Assembly (NCBI GenBank): GCA_938016505.1
Contig: CALLWN010000161.1
Location: forward strand, 1 to 5,758
Length of the DNA: 5,758 bases
Reading direction: 5' to 3'
DNA from: an uncultured Sphingomonadaceae bacterium
GTDB taxonomy: Bacteria; Pseudomonadota; Alphaproteobacteria; Sphingomonadales; Sphingomonadaceae
Part shown: piece after piece, positions 1-5,394 of the stretch
Numbering within the stretch: the stretch's first letter is position 1
How the letters are laid out: the number at the start of each line of letters is the position of its first letter
Notes under the pieces: generated by a model
Seen by the model: only the letters and a program-made list of their open reading frames with translations
Told to the model about the DNA's origin: nothing
The model's database searches: none
Program-made: the position numbers and the translations under genes

Positions 1-601
1 TTCCGGAGCGCAACACCTCCGGAATGCCATGTCCCTCGAAGTCGAGGGGCCGCGTGTAGTGCTGATGCTCGAGGAGGCCTTGTTCGAAGCTTTCCTCGGT
101 TCCGCTCTGGGGCGCGCCCATTACGCCGGGCAGGAGGCGGACGCAAGCATCGAGGAGGGCGAGCGCTGCGATCTCGCCGCCGGAGAGGATGATGTCGGCA
201 AGGGCAAAGGGCTCGACCGGGCGGCAGGCGAAGATGCGCTCGTCCATCCCCTCGAACCTGCCGCACAGCAGAATGGCCCCCGGGCCGGCCGCGAGCTGGC
301 GCACGCGGGCCTGGGTGAGGCGGGGCCCGCGCGGGGTGGGCGCGAGCACCGGGAGCCCTGGCTGGCCGGCGCGCGCCGCATCGACGGCGCGGGCCATGAC
401 ATCGACCCGGAGCACCATGCCGGGGCCGCCGCCGGCGGGCGTGTCGTCGACGCTTCGGTGGCGGTCGGTCGCAAAGTCGCGCAGCTGGAGGGTGTCGAGC
501 GACCAGATGCCTTCGGCGCGCGCGCGGCCGGCGAGACTGTGGCCGAGCGGGCCCGGGAACATGTCGGGGTAGAGGGTGATGACCCGTGCCAGCCAGGTCA
601 T
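1..601 (-). CDS. trmD: tRNA (guanine37-N1)-methyltransferase TrmD, 3'-truncated by window edge
   Basis: TrmD transfers a methyl group from S-adenosylmethionine to N1 of G37, next to the anticodon, in tRNAs that read CNN and some other codons; this prevents +1 frameshifting and is usually essential. It is a cytoplasmic dimer with a SPOUT trefoil-knot fold. The 200 residues present out of about 240-255 show TrmD hallmarks in order: LYPDMFPG (10-17), [17 protein letters not shown] (46-62), the SAM-binding knot segments [12 protein letters not shown] (111-122) and [10 protein letters not shown] (134-143), and HYTRP (181-185). The position I align with the E. coli catalytic Asp169 is Glu178 (LLE before HYTRP), a conservative change I recall from other alphaproteobacteria. 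The ATG at 599-601 overlaps the vapC stop as ATGA. No good Shine-Dalgarno lies at normal distance (a GAGG is about 16 nt upstream), so translational coupling to vapC is likely. The C-terminal tRNA-binding domain lies outside the window. Confidence 0.97.
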   Translation of the reverse strand, partial: MTWLARVITLYPDMFPGPLGHSLAGRARAEGIWSLDTLQLRDFATDRHRSVDDTPAGGGPGMVLRVDVMARAVDAARAGQPGLPVLAPTPRGPRLTQARVRQLAAGPGAILLCGRFEGMDERIFACRPVEPFALADIILSGGEIAALALLDACVRLLPGVMGAPQSGTEESFEQGLLEHQHYTRPLDFEGHGIPEVLRSG

Positions 602-1023
602 TGCGGCCAAGCACTGGCCTCGAACGCATCCATCGGGTGGATCGCGAGACCTTCGAGCTTCGGGACGCCGCAGTCAGCTGTCACCAAGGTTGCACCAAGT
701 GACAGCGCGTGGGAGGCGCTGAAATGATCGATGCGGCAGCGCTCTCGGAGCGGGAGCTTCGCCGTCCGGGTGCCCGCGCTGCGGTCATAGGCCACCACCG
801 GCACCCGGTCGAACGGGGACATCACGGCCTCGAGGGGCGGACGATCCCCTTGCCCGGCCCGCTTCAGGATGTCGCCGCGCATGCACGCGCCGAAGCTGAT
901 CGCTGAGACTGCGGCATCGCCCTCGGTCAGCGTCTCGCGCCAAGCGACGGTGCCGGGCGCCGTGCCGTTCAGCACCCGGATGCAGACGTTGGCATCAGGA
1001 AGATCGCGGGGTCTGGTCGCCAT
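598..1023 (-). CDS. vapC: VapC-like PIN-domain toxin, probably degenerate active site
   Basis: This 141-residue protein reads as a PIN-domain ribonuclease of the VapC/FitB type; active members cleave RNA, often initiator tRNA, and are neutralised by VapB. Visible landmarks are PDANVCI (9-15, the family's LDTNxxI with Asp10), VSAISF (39-44), the helix DHFSASHAL (99-107, Asp99) and LGATLVTAD (109-117, Asp117). Three acidic positions are thus present. The conserved Glu that follows the SAI strand (family pattern ITLxEL or ITLGEI) is Ala46 in GACMRG. The segment before Asp99 is also about six residues shorter than in the enteric VapC I recall, and the usual REF motif after the last acidic residue is missing. 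Nuclease activity is therefore doubtful. The start is ATG at 1023; an in-frame ATG two codons earlier (1029) is equally possible and slightly better placed for a GGAG upstream. It overlaps vapB by 29 nt and ends in an ATGA overlap with trmD. Confidence 0.8.
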   Translation of the reverse strand: MATRPRDLPDANVCIRVLNGTAPGTVAWRETLTEGDAAVSAISFGACMRGDILKRAGQGDRPPLEAVMSPFDRVPVVAYDRSAGTRTAKLPLRERCRIDHFSASHALSLGATLVTADCGVPKLEGLAIHPMDAFEASAWPQ

Positions 1024-1279
1024 CAACATCCGCCGCCGGACTCCATGGGAGAGCGCGCGCCAACAGCGCCCGCTCGGCATCCGACACGGGGAAGCGCCAG
1101 GGCAGGCTGCCGACAATGCCGGCCAGACTGATCGTCGGGCCGACAGGCTCGACCGGGTGGCGCGACCCATCACGGCGCATCACCACTTCATCTCCGACCT
1201 CGACCGGCCAGTCGGCGGGAAGGCGGACGGCCTCGCCGTTGCCCGAACGAAAGATCCGGGTGGAGCGGACGCTGGCCAT
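995..1279 (-). CDS. vapB: VapB-type antitoxin with AbrB/SpoVT-like DNA-binding domain
   Basis: This 94-residue protein begins with a swapped-hairpin AbrB/MazE-like domain (about 6-48): TRIFRSGNGEAVRLP (8-21) is the classic VapB pattern (TxxFxSGNxQAVRLP), followed by VEVGDEVVMRRDG (26-38). The C-terminal part, with SLAGIVGSLPW (51-61) and an acidic/Pro end containing DGDQTPR, corresponds to the toxin-binding tail. In this family the N-terminus dimerises and binds the operator of its own operon, while the tail occupies the toxin's active site. At 94 residues it is somewhat longer than the 75-80 typical of the family, and its stop falls at the codon for the toxin's Asp10, giving an unusually deep overlap. 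The start ATG (1277-1279) follows the rimM stop by 23 nt and has no recognisable Shine-Dalgarno. It may be read through from rimM or translated from a nearly leaderless transcript. Confidence 0.83.
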   Translation of the reverse strand: MASVRSTRIFRSGNGEAVRLPADWPVEVGDEVVMRRDGSRHPVEPVGPTISLAGIVGSLPWRFPVSDAERALLARALPWSPAADVDGDQTPRSS

Positions 1280-1288
1280 GCCCGGGCG

Positions 1289-1316
1289 GAGATACGCCGC
1301 GTCTATTTGGAGTCAA
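1289..1316 (-). promoter_or_regulatory. Candidate vapBC(-trmD) internal promoter
   Basis: On the minus strand TTGACT (1316-1311) matches a -35 box at five of six positions. It is followed after 16 nt by TATCTC (1294-1289), a poor -10 (three of six). The -35 overlaps the last codons of rimM. Transcription would start near 1282, only about 3-4 nt before the vapB ATG, which fits the missing Shine-Dalgarno if the mRNA is leaderless. VapB proteins usually repress their own promoter, so an operator might overlap this site, but I see no clear inverted repeat. Predicted only by eye. Confidence 0.3.
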
Positions 1317-1797
1317 GCCAGGCCGGGTCGATGACGAGGGGGTCGGTGAGCTCGGGGACGGCCTCGGGGGTGAGGGGCACGAGGACGCGGCGGGCGTCGG
1401 GCCGCTCGACCTCGAGCAGGTCGCTTGCGCCATAGTTGGCCATGGCGACGACCGTGCCGGCGGGCGCGCCTTCGGGCGTGACGACGGCGCGGCCGATGAG
1501 GTCGGTCCAGTAGATCTCGCCCTCGCCGAGCGGCGGCAGCGCCGCACGGGGGACGGCGAGCTCGAGCCCGCGCAGCGCCTCGGCGGCGGTGCGGTCGGCG
1601 ACTTCGGCGAAGCGGGCGATCGGGCCCGAGGGGCCGTCGCGCAGGGCGACGAGGGTCAGGGCGCGGGTGCCGGCCTGGAACTGGCGGTGGGCAGCGAGGC
1701 TGGCGAGGCCTGTCGCGTAGAGTTTCAGGCGCACCTCGCCGCGCACGCCGTGGGCGCCGGCGATCGCCGCCAGCACCACGGGGGCGTCAGGCGTCAC
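1303..1797 (-). CDS. rimM: 16S rRNA processing / 30S maturation protein RimM
   Basis: RimM binds ribosomal protein S19 and the 30S head during late small-subunit assembly. The 164-residue product has both expected domains: an N-terminal beta-barrel with [17 protein letters not shown] (9-25) and the [16 protein letters not shown] helix (62-77), then a PRC barrel from about 95, starting IYWTDLIG and including [10 protein letters not shown] (121-130) and [11 protein letters not shown] (138-148). Length is normal for the family (about 160-180). I chose GTG at 1797-1795: it gives the normal distance to the GAHG motif and overlaps the rpsP stop by 11 nt. A GAGG lies rather close before it, at about 3 nt. 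A second GTG at 1779 is the alternative, 7 nt after the rpsP stop but without a ribosome-binding site. Longer upstream extensions in this frame run antisense-like through rpsP and are spurious. By hand count, 1501-1740 is about 77% G+C. Confidence 0.95.
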   Translation of the reverse strand: MTPDAPVVLAAIAGAHGVRGEVRLKLYATGLASLAAHRQFQAGTRALTLVALRDGPSGPIARFAEVADRTAAEALRGLELAVPRAALPPLGEGEIYWTDLIGRAVVTPEGAPAGTVVAMANYGASDLLEVERPDARRVLVPLTPEAVPELTDPLVIDPAWLDSK

Positions 1798-2167
1798 CGC
1801 CCTCGGCAGCGGCTGCCGCTTCGGCGGCTTCGGCGGCCCTGGCGGCGCGGGCCTCGGCACGCTCCCTCGCCTTTTCGCCGGGTTCGCCCTTCTTCGGGTT
1901 GTGGCTGGGGGTCCGGGCGCGGATTCCGGCTGCATCGAGGAAGCGCGCGACCCGGTCGGTCGGCTGGGCGCCCTTCTCAAGCCACTGCTTCGCGCGCTCG
2001 GCATCGAGGGTGATGCGCTGGTCGGATTCCTTCGGCAGCAGCGGGTTGTAGGTGCCGAGCTTCTCGATGAAGCGGCCGTCGCGGGGGCTGCGGCTGTCGG
2101 CGACGACGATCCGGTAGACGGGGCGCTTCTTGGCGCCGCCGCGGGCGAGGCGGATGGAAAGGGCCAT
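1787..2167 (-). CDS. rpsP: 30S ribosomal protein S16, with long Ala/Glu-rich C-terminal tail
   Basis: S16 is a primary 16S rRNA-binding protein needed for assembly of the 30S body. The 126-residue product has the universal S16 core in residues 1-80: [20 protein letters not shown], the [18 protein letters not shown] segment (21-38), GTYNPL, and a C-terminal helix region with [17 protein letters not shown] (61-77). The remaining 45 residues form a charged, Ala-rich tail ([20 protein letters not shown], then Ala/Glu repeats) likely to be helical or disordered. Such tails are common in alphaproteobacterial S16 but absent from the roughly 82-residue E. coli protein. The ATG (2165-2167) is supported by an AGGAG five nucleotides upstream, which overlaps the ffh stop codon TAG. 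The stop lies inside the start region of rimM. Confidence 0.97.
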   Translation of the reverse strand: MALSIRLARGGAKKRPVYRIVVADSRSPRDGRFIEKLGTYNPLLPKESDQRITLDAERAKQWLEKGAQPTDRVARFLDAAGIRARTPSHNPKKGEPGEKARERAEARAARAAEAAEAAAAAEGGDA

Positions 2168-2172
2168 GGGTT

Positions 2173-2177
2173 CTCCT
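2173..2177 (-). promoter_or_regulatory. Ribosome-binding site of rpsP overlapping ffh stop
   Basis: The minus-strand sequence TAGGAGAACCCATG combines the ffh stop (TAG, 2178-2176) with a strong Shine-Dalgarno AGGAG five nucleotides before the rpsP ATG. Ribosomes ending on ffh sit on the rpsP initiation site, a termination-reinitiation arrangement. Confidence 0.8.
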
Positions 2178-3630
2178 ATCGCTTGAGGCGGAAATTGCCG
2201 GGGGGGCCGGGCCGGCCGCCGGGGCCGCCGAGACCGGGGGGAAGGGCGCCGGGGGGCAGCAGGCCCGGTGGCGGGCCTGCGGCAGGATCGGCGCCGCCGC
2301 CGAACATGCCGGCGAGCGCCTTGATGCCGCCCATCTTCCTGAGGCGCTTCATGGCAGTTGCCATGTCGGCGTGCATCTTGAGGAGGCGGTTCACCTCCTG
2401 GACGGTGGTGCCCGAGCCCTTGGCGATGCGGATCTTGCGCCGGGCGTTGAGGATTTCGGGCCTGGCCCGCTCCTTCGGGGTCATGGAGAGGATGATCGCC
2501 TCGAGGTGGCCGATGGTCCGGTCGGAGACGCCCGCCTGCTTCATCGCGGCCTGGGCCTTGCCGAGGCCCGGGAGCATCGAGGCGAGCACCCCGAGCCCGC
2601 CCATCTTCTTCATCTGGCGGAACTGGGCGAGGAGGTCGGTCATGTCGAAGCCGCCCTTGGCCAGCTTCTCGGCCATCTTCTGGGCGTCTTCGGCGTCGAT
2701 CGTCTCGGCGGCGCGCTCGACGAGGCTGACCACATCGCCCATGCCGAGGATGCGGCCTGCGGCACGCTCGGGGTGGAAGGGCTCGAGCGCGTCGAGCTTC
2801 TCGCCGGTGCCGATGAACTTGATCGGCTTGCCGGTGACCTCGCGCATCGAGAGCGCAGCGCCGCCGCGGGCATCGCCATCCATGCGGGTGAGGACCACGC
2901 CGGTGAGCGGAACGCGGCCCTTGAAGCTGGCCGCGACATTGACTGCGTCCTGCCCGGTCAGCGCATCGACGACGAGGAGCACCTCCTGCGGGGCGGAGGT
3001 GGCGGCGACTGCCTCCATCTCGGCCATCAGGGCCTCGTCGACATGGAGGCGGCCGGCAGTGTCGAGGAGGAGGACGTCGAAGCCCTGGAGCTTCGCCGCC
3101 TCGCGCGCGCGCCGCGCGATGTCGGTCGGCTGCTGGCCGGGGATGATGGGGAGCGTTGCGACCTTCACCTGCTCGCCGAGGATGGCCAGCTGCTGCTGGG
3201 CGGCCGGCCGGTTCACGTCGAGCGAGGCCATGAGGACCTTCTTGCGGCGCTTCTCGGCCAGATGCTTGGCAAGCTTGGCGGTGGTCGTCGTCTTGCCCGA
3301 GCCCTGGAGGCCGACCATCATGAGGACCGCGGGCGGGGTCACGTCGACCTCGATGTCGGCGGCCTCGGCGCCGAGGGTTTCGACCAGACAATCGTTGACG
3401 ATCTTGACGACCTGCTGGCCCGGCGTGACCGACTTCAGCACCTCGGCGCCGATCGCCCGCTCGGTCGCCCTGTCGACGAAGGCCTTGACGACCGGGAGCG
3501 CGACATCGGCCTCGAGGAGGGCGATGCGGACCTCGCGCATGGCGCCGCGCACCTCGAGTTCGGAGAGCGCGCCGCGACCGCGCAGCTTGTCGAACACCAT
3601 GTTCAGGCGGTCGGACAGGCTCTCGAACAC
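2176..3630 (-). CDS. ffh: Signal recognition particle protein Ffh (SRP54 GTPase)
   Basis: Ffh binds 4.5S RNA and hydrophobic signal sequences emerging from the ribosome, then docks with FtsY at the membrane through a shared GTPase cycle. The 484-residue product shows the full layout: an N-terminal helical N domain (1-95), and a G domain with P-loop [18 protein letters not shown] (107-124), DVNRPAA (G2/I-box), LLLDTAGR (187-194), [13 protein letters not shown] (248-260) and [12 protein letters not shown] (274-285). The Met-rich M domain includes [12 protein letters not shown] (406-417), the 4.5S RNA-binding helix-turn-helix. It ends in a Gly/Pro-rich tail (443-479) and a basic RLKR. The G4 element reads TRMD where E. 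coli-type proteins have TKLD. I chose the GTG at 3628-3630: a GGAG lies six nucleotides upstream and the product starts (M)FESLSDRL, the normal Ffh beginning. The 27 codons upstream in frame to 3711 have no family match. Confidence 0.98.
   Translation of the reverse strand: MFESLSDRLNMVFDKLRGRGALSELEVRGAMREVRIALLEADVALPVVKAFVDRATERAIGAEVLKSVTPGQQVVKIVNDCLVETLGAEAADIEVDVTPPAVLMMVGLQGSGKTTTTAKLAKHLAEKRRKKVLMASLDVNRPAAQQQLAILGEQVKVATLPIIPGQQPTDIARRAREAAKLQGFDVLLLDTAGRLHVDEALMAEMEAVAATSAPQEVLLVVDALTGQDAVNVAASFKGRVPLTGVVLTRMDGDARGGAALSMREVTGKPIKFIGTGEKLDALEPFHPERAAGRILGMGDVVSLVERAAETIDAEDAQKMAEKLAKGGFDMTDLLAQFRQMKKMGGLGVLASMLPGLGKAQAAMKQAGVSDRTIGHLEAIILSMTPKERARPEILNARRKIRIAKGSGTTVQEVNRLLKMHADMATAMKRLRKMGGIKALAGMFGGGADPAAGPPPGLLPPGALPPGLGGPGGRPGPPGNFRLKR
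2200..2256 (+). other. G-tract cluster in the ffh 3' end
   Basis: The strand opposite ffh mRNA carries closely spaced G runs: seven at 2200-2206, three at 2209-2211, four at 2221-2224, six at 2236-2241, three at 2244-2246 and six at 2251-2256. They arise from Pro and Gly codons of the Ffh C-terminal tail. Four of the tracts could form a G-quadruplex, with loops of 11, 2 and 4 nt for the last four, so one loop is longer than the usual limit of 7. This is a sequence property; no function is shown. Confidence 0.35.
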
Positions 3631-3636
3631 GCGGCA

Positions 3637-3640
3637 CTCC
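3637..3640 (-). promoter_or_regulatory. Ribosome-binding site deciding the ffh GTG start
   Basis: GGAG (minus strand, 3640-3637) lies six nucleotides before the GTG at 3630. It selects this codon over the in-frame start at 3711, whose extra 27 residues do not resemble any Ffh N-terminus. Confidence 0.75.
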
Positions 3641-3676
3641 AGAACGCGGGCGCGGGGCCCGGACAAAAGCCAAGCG

Positions 3677-3706
3677 CGCCGGCGGGCGAAGTCTCGCTGA
3701 CCGGCG
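3677..3706. other. Imperfect stem-loop in the ffh leader
   Basis: CGCCGG at 3677-3682 pairs with CCGGCG at 3701-3706. After a 2x2 internal mismatch, GCGA (3685-3688 region) pairs with TCGC around an AGTC loop. It sits between the candidate ffh promoter and the ffh start, so it would be in the 5' leader. No T-run follows on either strand, which argues against a terminator. At this G+C content such hairpins occur by chance. A second small palindrome, CGAAA-N5-TTTCG, lies at 3723-3737. Confidence 0.25.
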
Positions 3707-3750
3707 TGCATCCTCGGACGCTCGAAATCGGGTTTCGGGCGGGATGTCGA

Positions 3751-3778
3751 CTTAGCGGGGGGCGGCGGCAGAAGTCAA
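3751..3778 (-). promoter_or_regulatory. Candidate promoter of the ffh operon
   Basis: Minus-strand TTGACT (3778-3773) is a five-of-six -35 match, followed after 16 nt by GCTAAG (3756-3751), a weak -10. The site overlaps the last codons and stop of the transporter gene and would give a leader of about 110 nt before ffh. The rest of the 3631-3751 interval shows no better promoter and no RNA gene that I recognise. Predicted by eye. Confidence 0.3.
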
Positions 3779-5191
3779 GGTGCGACGGGCAGCGAGGGCG
3801 GCGAGATTGGCCTCATGGTCGGCGCGCTCGAGCCGGTAGAGGGAGAGGACCGCGATCATCGCCAGCCACAGCGACAGGACCGCCGGGACATAGACGGCGC
3901 CGAGCCGGAGCGAGACGGTCTCGGGCACCTGCGACGGATCGAGCCCCTCGGCGAGGCCGGCGGCGGCGAGCACCATCGAGGCTGCGGTCACGCCGATGCC
4001 GGTGACGGCCTTGCGGATGAAGCTGACGGCGGCGAAGAAGGTGCCTTCCGAGCGGCGGCCGGTGCGAAGCTCGGCCTCCTCGACGAGGTCGGCCATCATT
4101 GCGGTGGCGAGCACCTGGAAGGCGATGATGAGGCCGACATCGATGACGGTCGCGCCGGCGACGAGCCAGAAGACCCAGGGCGCCTCGGTGGCGGAGGGAA
4201 GGATGCCGGCAAGGCGCAGGGCGATGGGGAGCGGGGCGCCGAGGAAGGCGACGAGGCCGACGCCGATCGCGCCGCGGCGCTTGCCGAAGCGGCGGCCGAC
4301 GCGGGGGGCGAGTGCGCCGCCGAGGATCGCCGAGACGAAGATGCCGAAGGTGAGGATGGCGATCTGGCTGCTGGAGAATCGCCAGAAGAAGATGTTGAGG
4401 TAGAAGGCGAGGCTGGCGGCGAGCCCGGTTGCGATCGCGCCGAGGATGGTGGCGGCGGACAGGGCTGCGAAGGAGCGGGTGCCGAGGGTTTCGCGGGTTT
4501 CACGCAGGGTGCGGGCAAGGCTGGCCGGGCGGCGCGGCGGCGGCGGCATGAGGTGGGGGATGCGGGCATGGGTGCCGAGCGCGCAGACGAGGGCGGAGGC
4601 GAGGATGAGTCCGGCGCCGACCAGGCCGAAGACGCGATAGGCCTCCGGGTTGAAGCGGCCGTCGGCGATCGCGGGCGTGGCGAAGGCGGGAAAGATGGCG
4701 GCGAAGGCGAGCACGGTCATGAGGTTGCCGCCGGTCCAGCCGAAATAGTGGCGCAGCGCGATCAGCGCCGAGCGCGCGTCATAGTCCTGCGTCAGCTCGG
4801 GGGCGAGGGCGGAGCTCGGCACCTCGAAGAAGGTCATTGCGGTGCGGATGGCGACGGCGAGCAGGAGGAGATACCAGAACAGCGCCTCCTGCCCCCAGGC
4901 GAGCGGCGGGTTCCAGAGCAGGAAGAAGCCGACCGCAAGCGGCAGGGCGGCAGCGTACATGAAGGGATGGCGTCGGCCCCAGCGGGTACGGGCGGTGTCG
5001 GACCAGGCGCCGACCACGGGGTCGGAGACGGCGTCGAACAGAAGGGCGGCGAAGATGGCGATGCCGACCAGGCGGGCGTCGAGGCCGACGACCTGGCTGT
5101 AGAACAGGAGCAGGAAATAGCTGAAGCCATTGTCCTTGACCCCGTTGGCGACGGCGCCGAGGCCGTAGGCGATGCGCATCGCGCGCGGCAC
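3752..5191 (-). CDS. GPH/MelB-family sugar-cation symporter (MFS)
   Basis: This 479-residue polytopic inner-membrane protein belongs to the glycoside-pentoside-hexuronide:cation symporters, relatives of melibiose carrier MelB, which import sugars with H+, Na+ or Li+. About twelve hydrophobic segments can be followed. Family landmarks include AYGLGAVANGVKD (8-20), LFDAVSDPVVGAWSD (51-65) and the loop TARTRWGRRHPF (66-77). In helix IV, FFEVPSSAL (121-129) matches the MelB helix bearing Asp124; the second half carries MMADLVEEAELRTGRRSEG (365-383) and FIRKAVTGIG (391-400). By position Asp20, Asp53, Asp57, Glu123 and Lys394 match the MelB residues that bind cation and sugar (Asp19, 55, 59, 124, Lys377), so coupling chemistry looks intact. 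The substrate cannot be told, and no catabolic genes are adjacent. Start is uncertain: GTG at 5191 or ATG at 5179 both lack a Shine-Dalgarno, while a strong one at 5265-5270 points to a CTG at 5257 (501 residues). It ends with TAA at 3752, 121 nt before ffh. Confidence 0.92.
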   Translation of the reverse strand: MPRAMRIAYGLGAVANGVKDNGFSYFLLLFYSQVVGLDARLVGIAIFAALLFDAVSDPVVGAWSDTARTRWGRRHPFMYAAALPLAVGFFLLWNPPLAWGQEALFWYLLLLAVAIRTAMTFFEVPSSALAPELTQDYDARSALIALRHYFGWTGGNLMTVLAFAAIFPAFATPAIADGRFNPEAYRVFGLVGAGLILASALVCALGTHARIPHLMPPPPRRPASLARTLRETRETLGTRSFAALSAATILGAIATGLAASLAFYLNIFFWRFSSSQIAILTFGIFVSAILGGALAPRVGRRFGKRRGAIGVGLVAFLGAPLPIALRLAGILPSATEAPWVFWLVAGATVIDVGLIIAFQVLATAMMADLVEEAELRTGRRSEGTFFAAVSFIRKAVTGIGVTAASMVLAAAGLAEGLDPSQVPETVSLRLGAVYVPAVLSLWLAMIAVLSLYRLERADHEANLAALAARRTLTSAAAPR

Positions 5192-5264
5192 GGGGGGCGC
5201 GGCTGCGGCCGGCCGGCGCGCGACCGTGTCGGCTTCAGGCGGCAGGGCCTGGTGCAGCGTCTGT

Positions 5265-5270
5265 CCTCCC
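5265..5270 (-). promoter_or_regulatory. Strong Shine-Dalgarno upstream of the transporter, without a standard start codon
   Basis: GGGAGG (minus strand, 5270-5265) is the best Shine-Dalgarno near the transporter gene. The codons at proper distance, in the transporter frame, are ACG (5260-5258, 4 nt away) and CTG (5257-5255, 7 nt away). No ATG, GTG or TTG occurs in this frame until GTG at 5191. The frame is open upstream to a TAG near 5290. Confidence 0.5.
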
Positions 5271-5284
5271 GTCTCCTCGGGGCG

Positions 5285-5313
5285 AGACTAGGGCTGCTGC
5301 TGCAGTCGGGCAA
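5285..5313 (-). promoter_or_regulatory. Candidate promoter of the transporter gene
   Basis: Minus-strand TTGCCC (5313-5308; four of six to TTGACA) and TAGTCT (5290-5285; three of six to TATAAT) are separated by 17 nt. A start near 5278 would put the GGGAGG about 8 nt into the transcript. Predicted by eye and weak by itself. Confidence 0.3.
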
Positions 5314-5329
5314 GCCGATGGCGGCGGAA

Positions 5330-5363
5330 CCGGGCCCTTCGGCTGCCGCGCGGCCCGGCTTTT
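5330..5363 (+). terminator. Stem-loop with T-tract between the divergent genes (tentative)
   Basis: CCGGGCC (5330-5336) and GGCCCGG (5352-5358) form a perfect 7-bp GC stem with a 15-nt loop, followed on the plus strand by C and TTTT (5360-5363). The shape is that of a weak intrinsic terminator or attenuator reading rightward, but no plus-strand gene precedes it. If a yebC transcript starts upstream it would be in the leader; otherwise it may be chance. The rest of the 5258-5394 interval holds only the predicted promoter elements described separately. Confidence 0.25.
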
Positions 5364-5394
5364 CACGGGCGGCGGGCGGGGCTAGAGCCGGGGC

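Noticed and set aside
598..1173. The vapC frame extended upstream to 1173 (191 codons).
   Set aside because: The extra 50 codons lie inside vapB in another frame and show no PIN-family features; the family N-terminus starts about ten residues before the DAN motif, fitting 1023 or 1029.
591..1322. A 7-bp direct repeat, AGCCAGG, at 591-597 and 1316-1322 flanking the vapBC segment.
   Set aside because: Deleting between the copies would remove the rimM stop and the trmD start, so it does not reconstruct a sensible ancestral junction. A 7-mer match at this distance is expected by chance, and there are no inverted terminal repeats.
1787..3673. A 628-codon minus-strand open frame joining the length of ffh in another frame to rpsP.
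   Set aside because: Only its last 126 codons are real (rpsP). The rest is Arg/Pro/Gly-rich shadow translation of ffh, which has every SRP54 motif in its own frame.
3631..3751. Possible 4.5S SRP RNA or other small RNA next to ffh.
   Set aside because: The interval lacks the conserved SRP RNA tetraloop/internal-loop pattern and is too short for anything beyond a promoter and leader; only weak hairpins are visible.
1901..4005. Two long plus-strand open frames (1901-3700 and 2371-4005) opposite ffh.
   Set aside because: They are antisense to a fully convincing ffh; their products are low-complexity and match no family I know.
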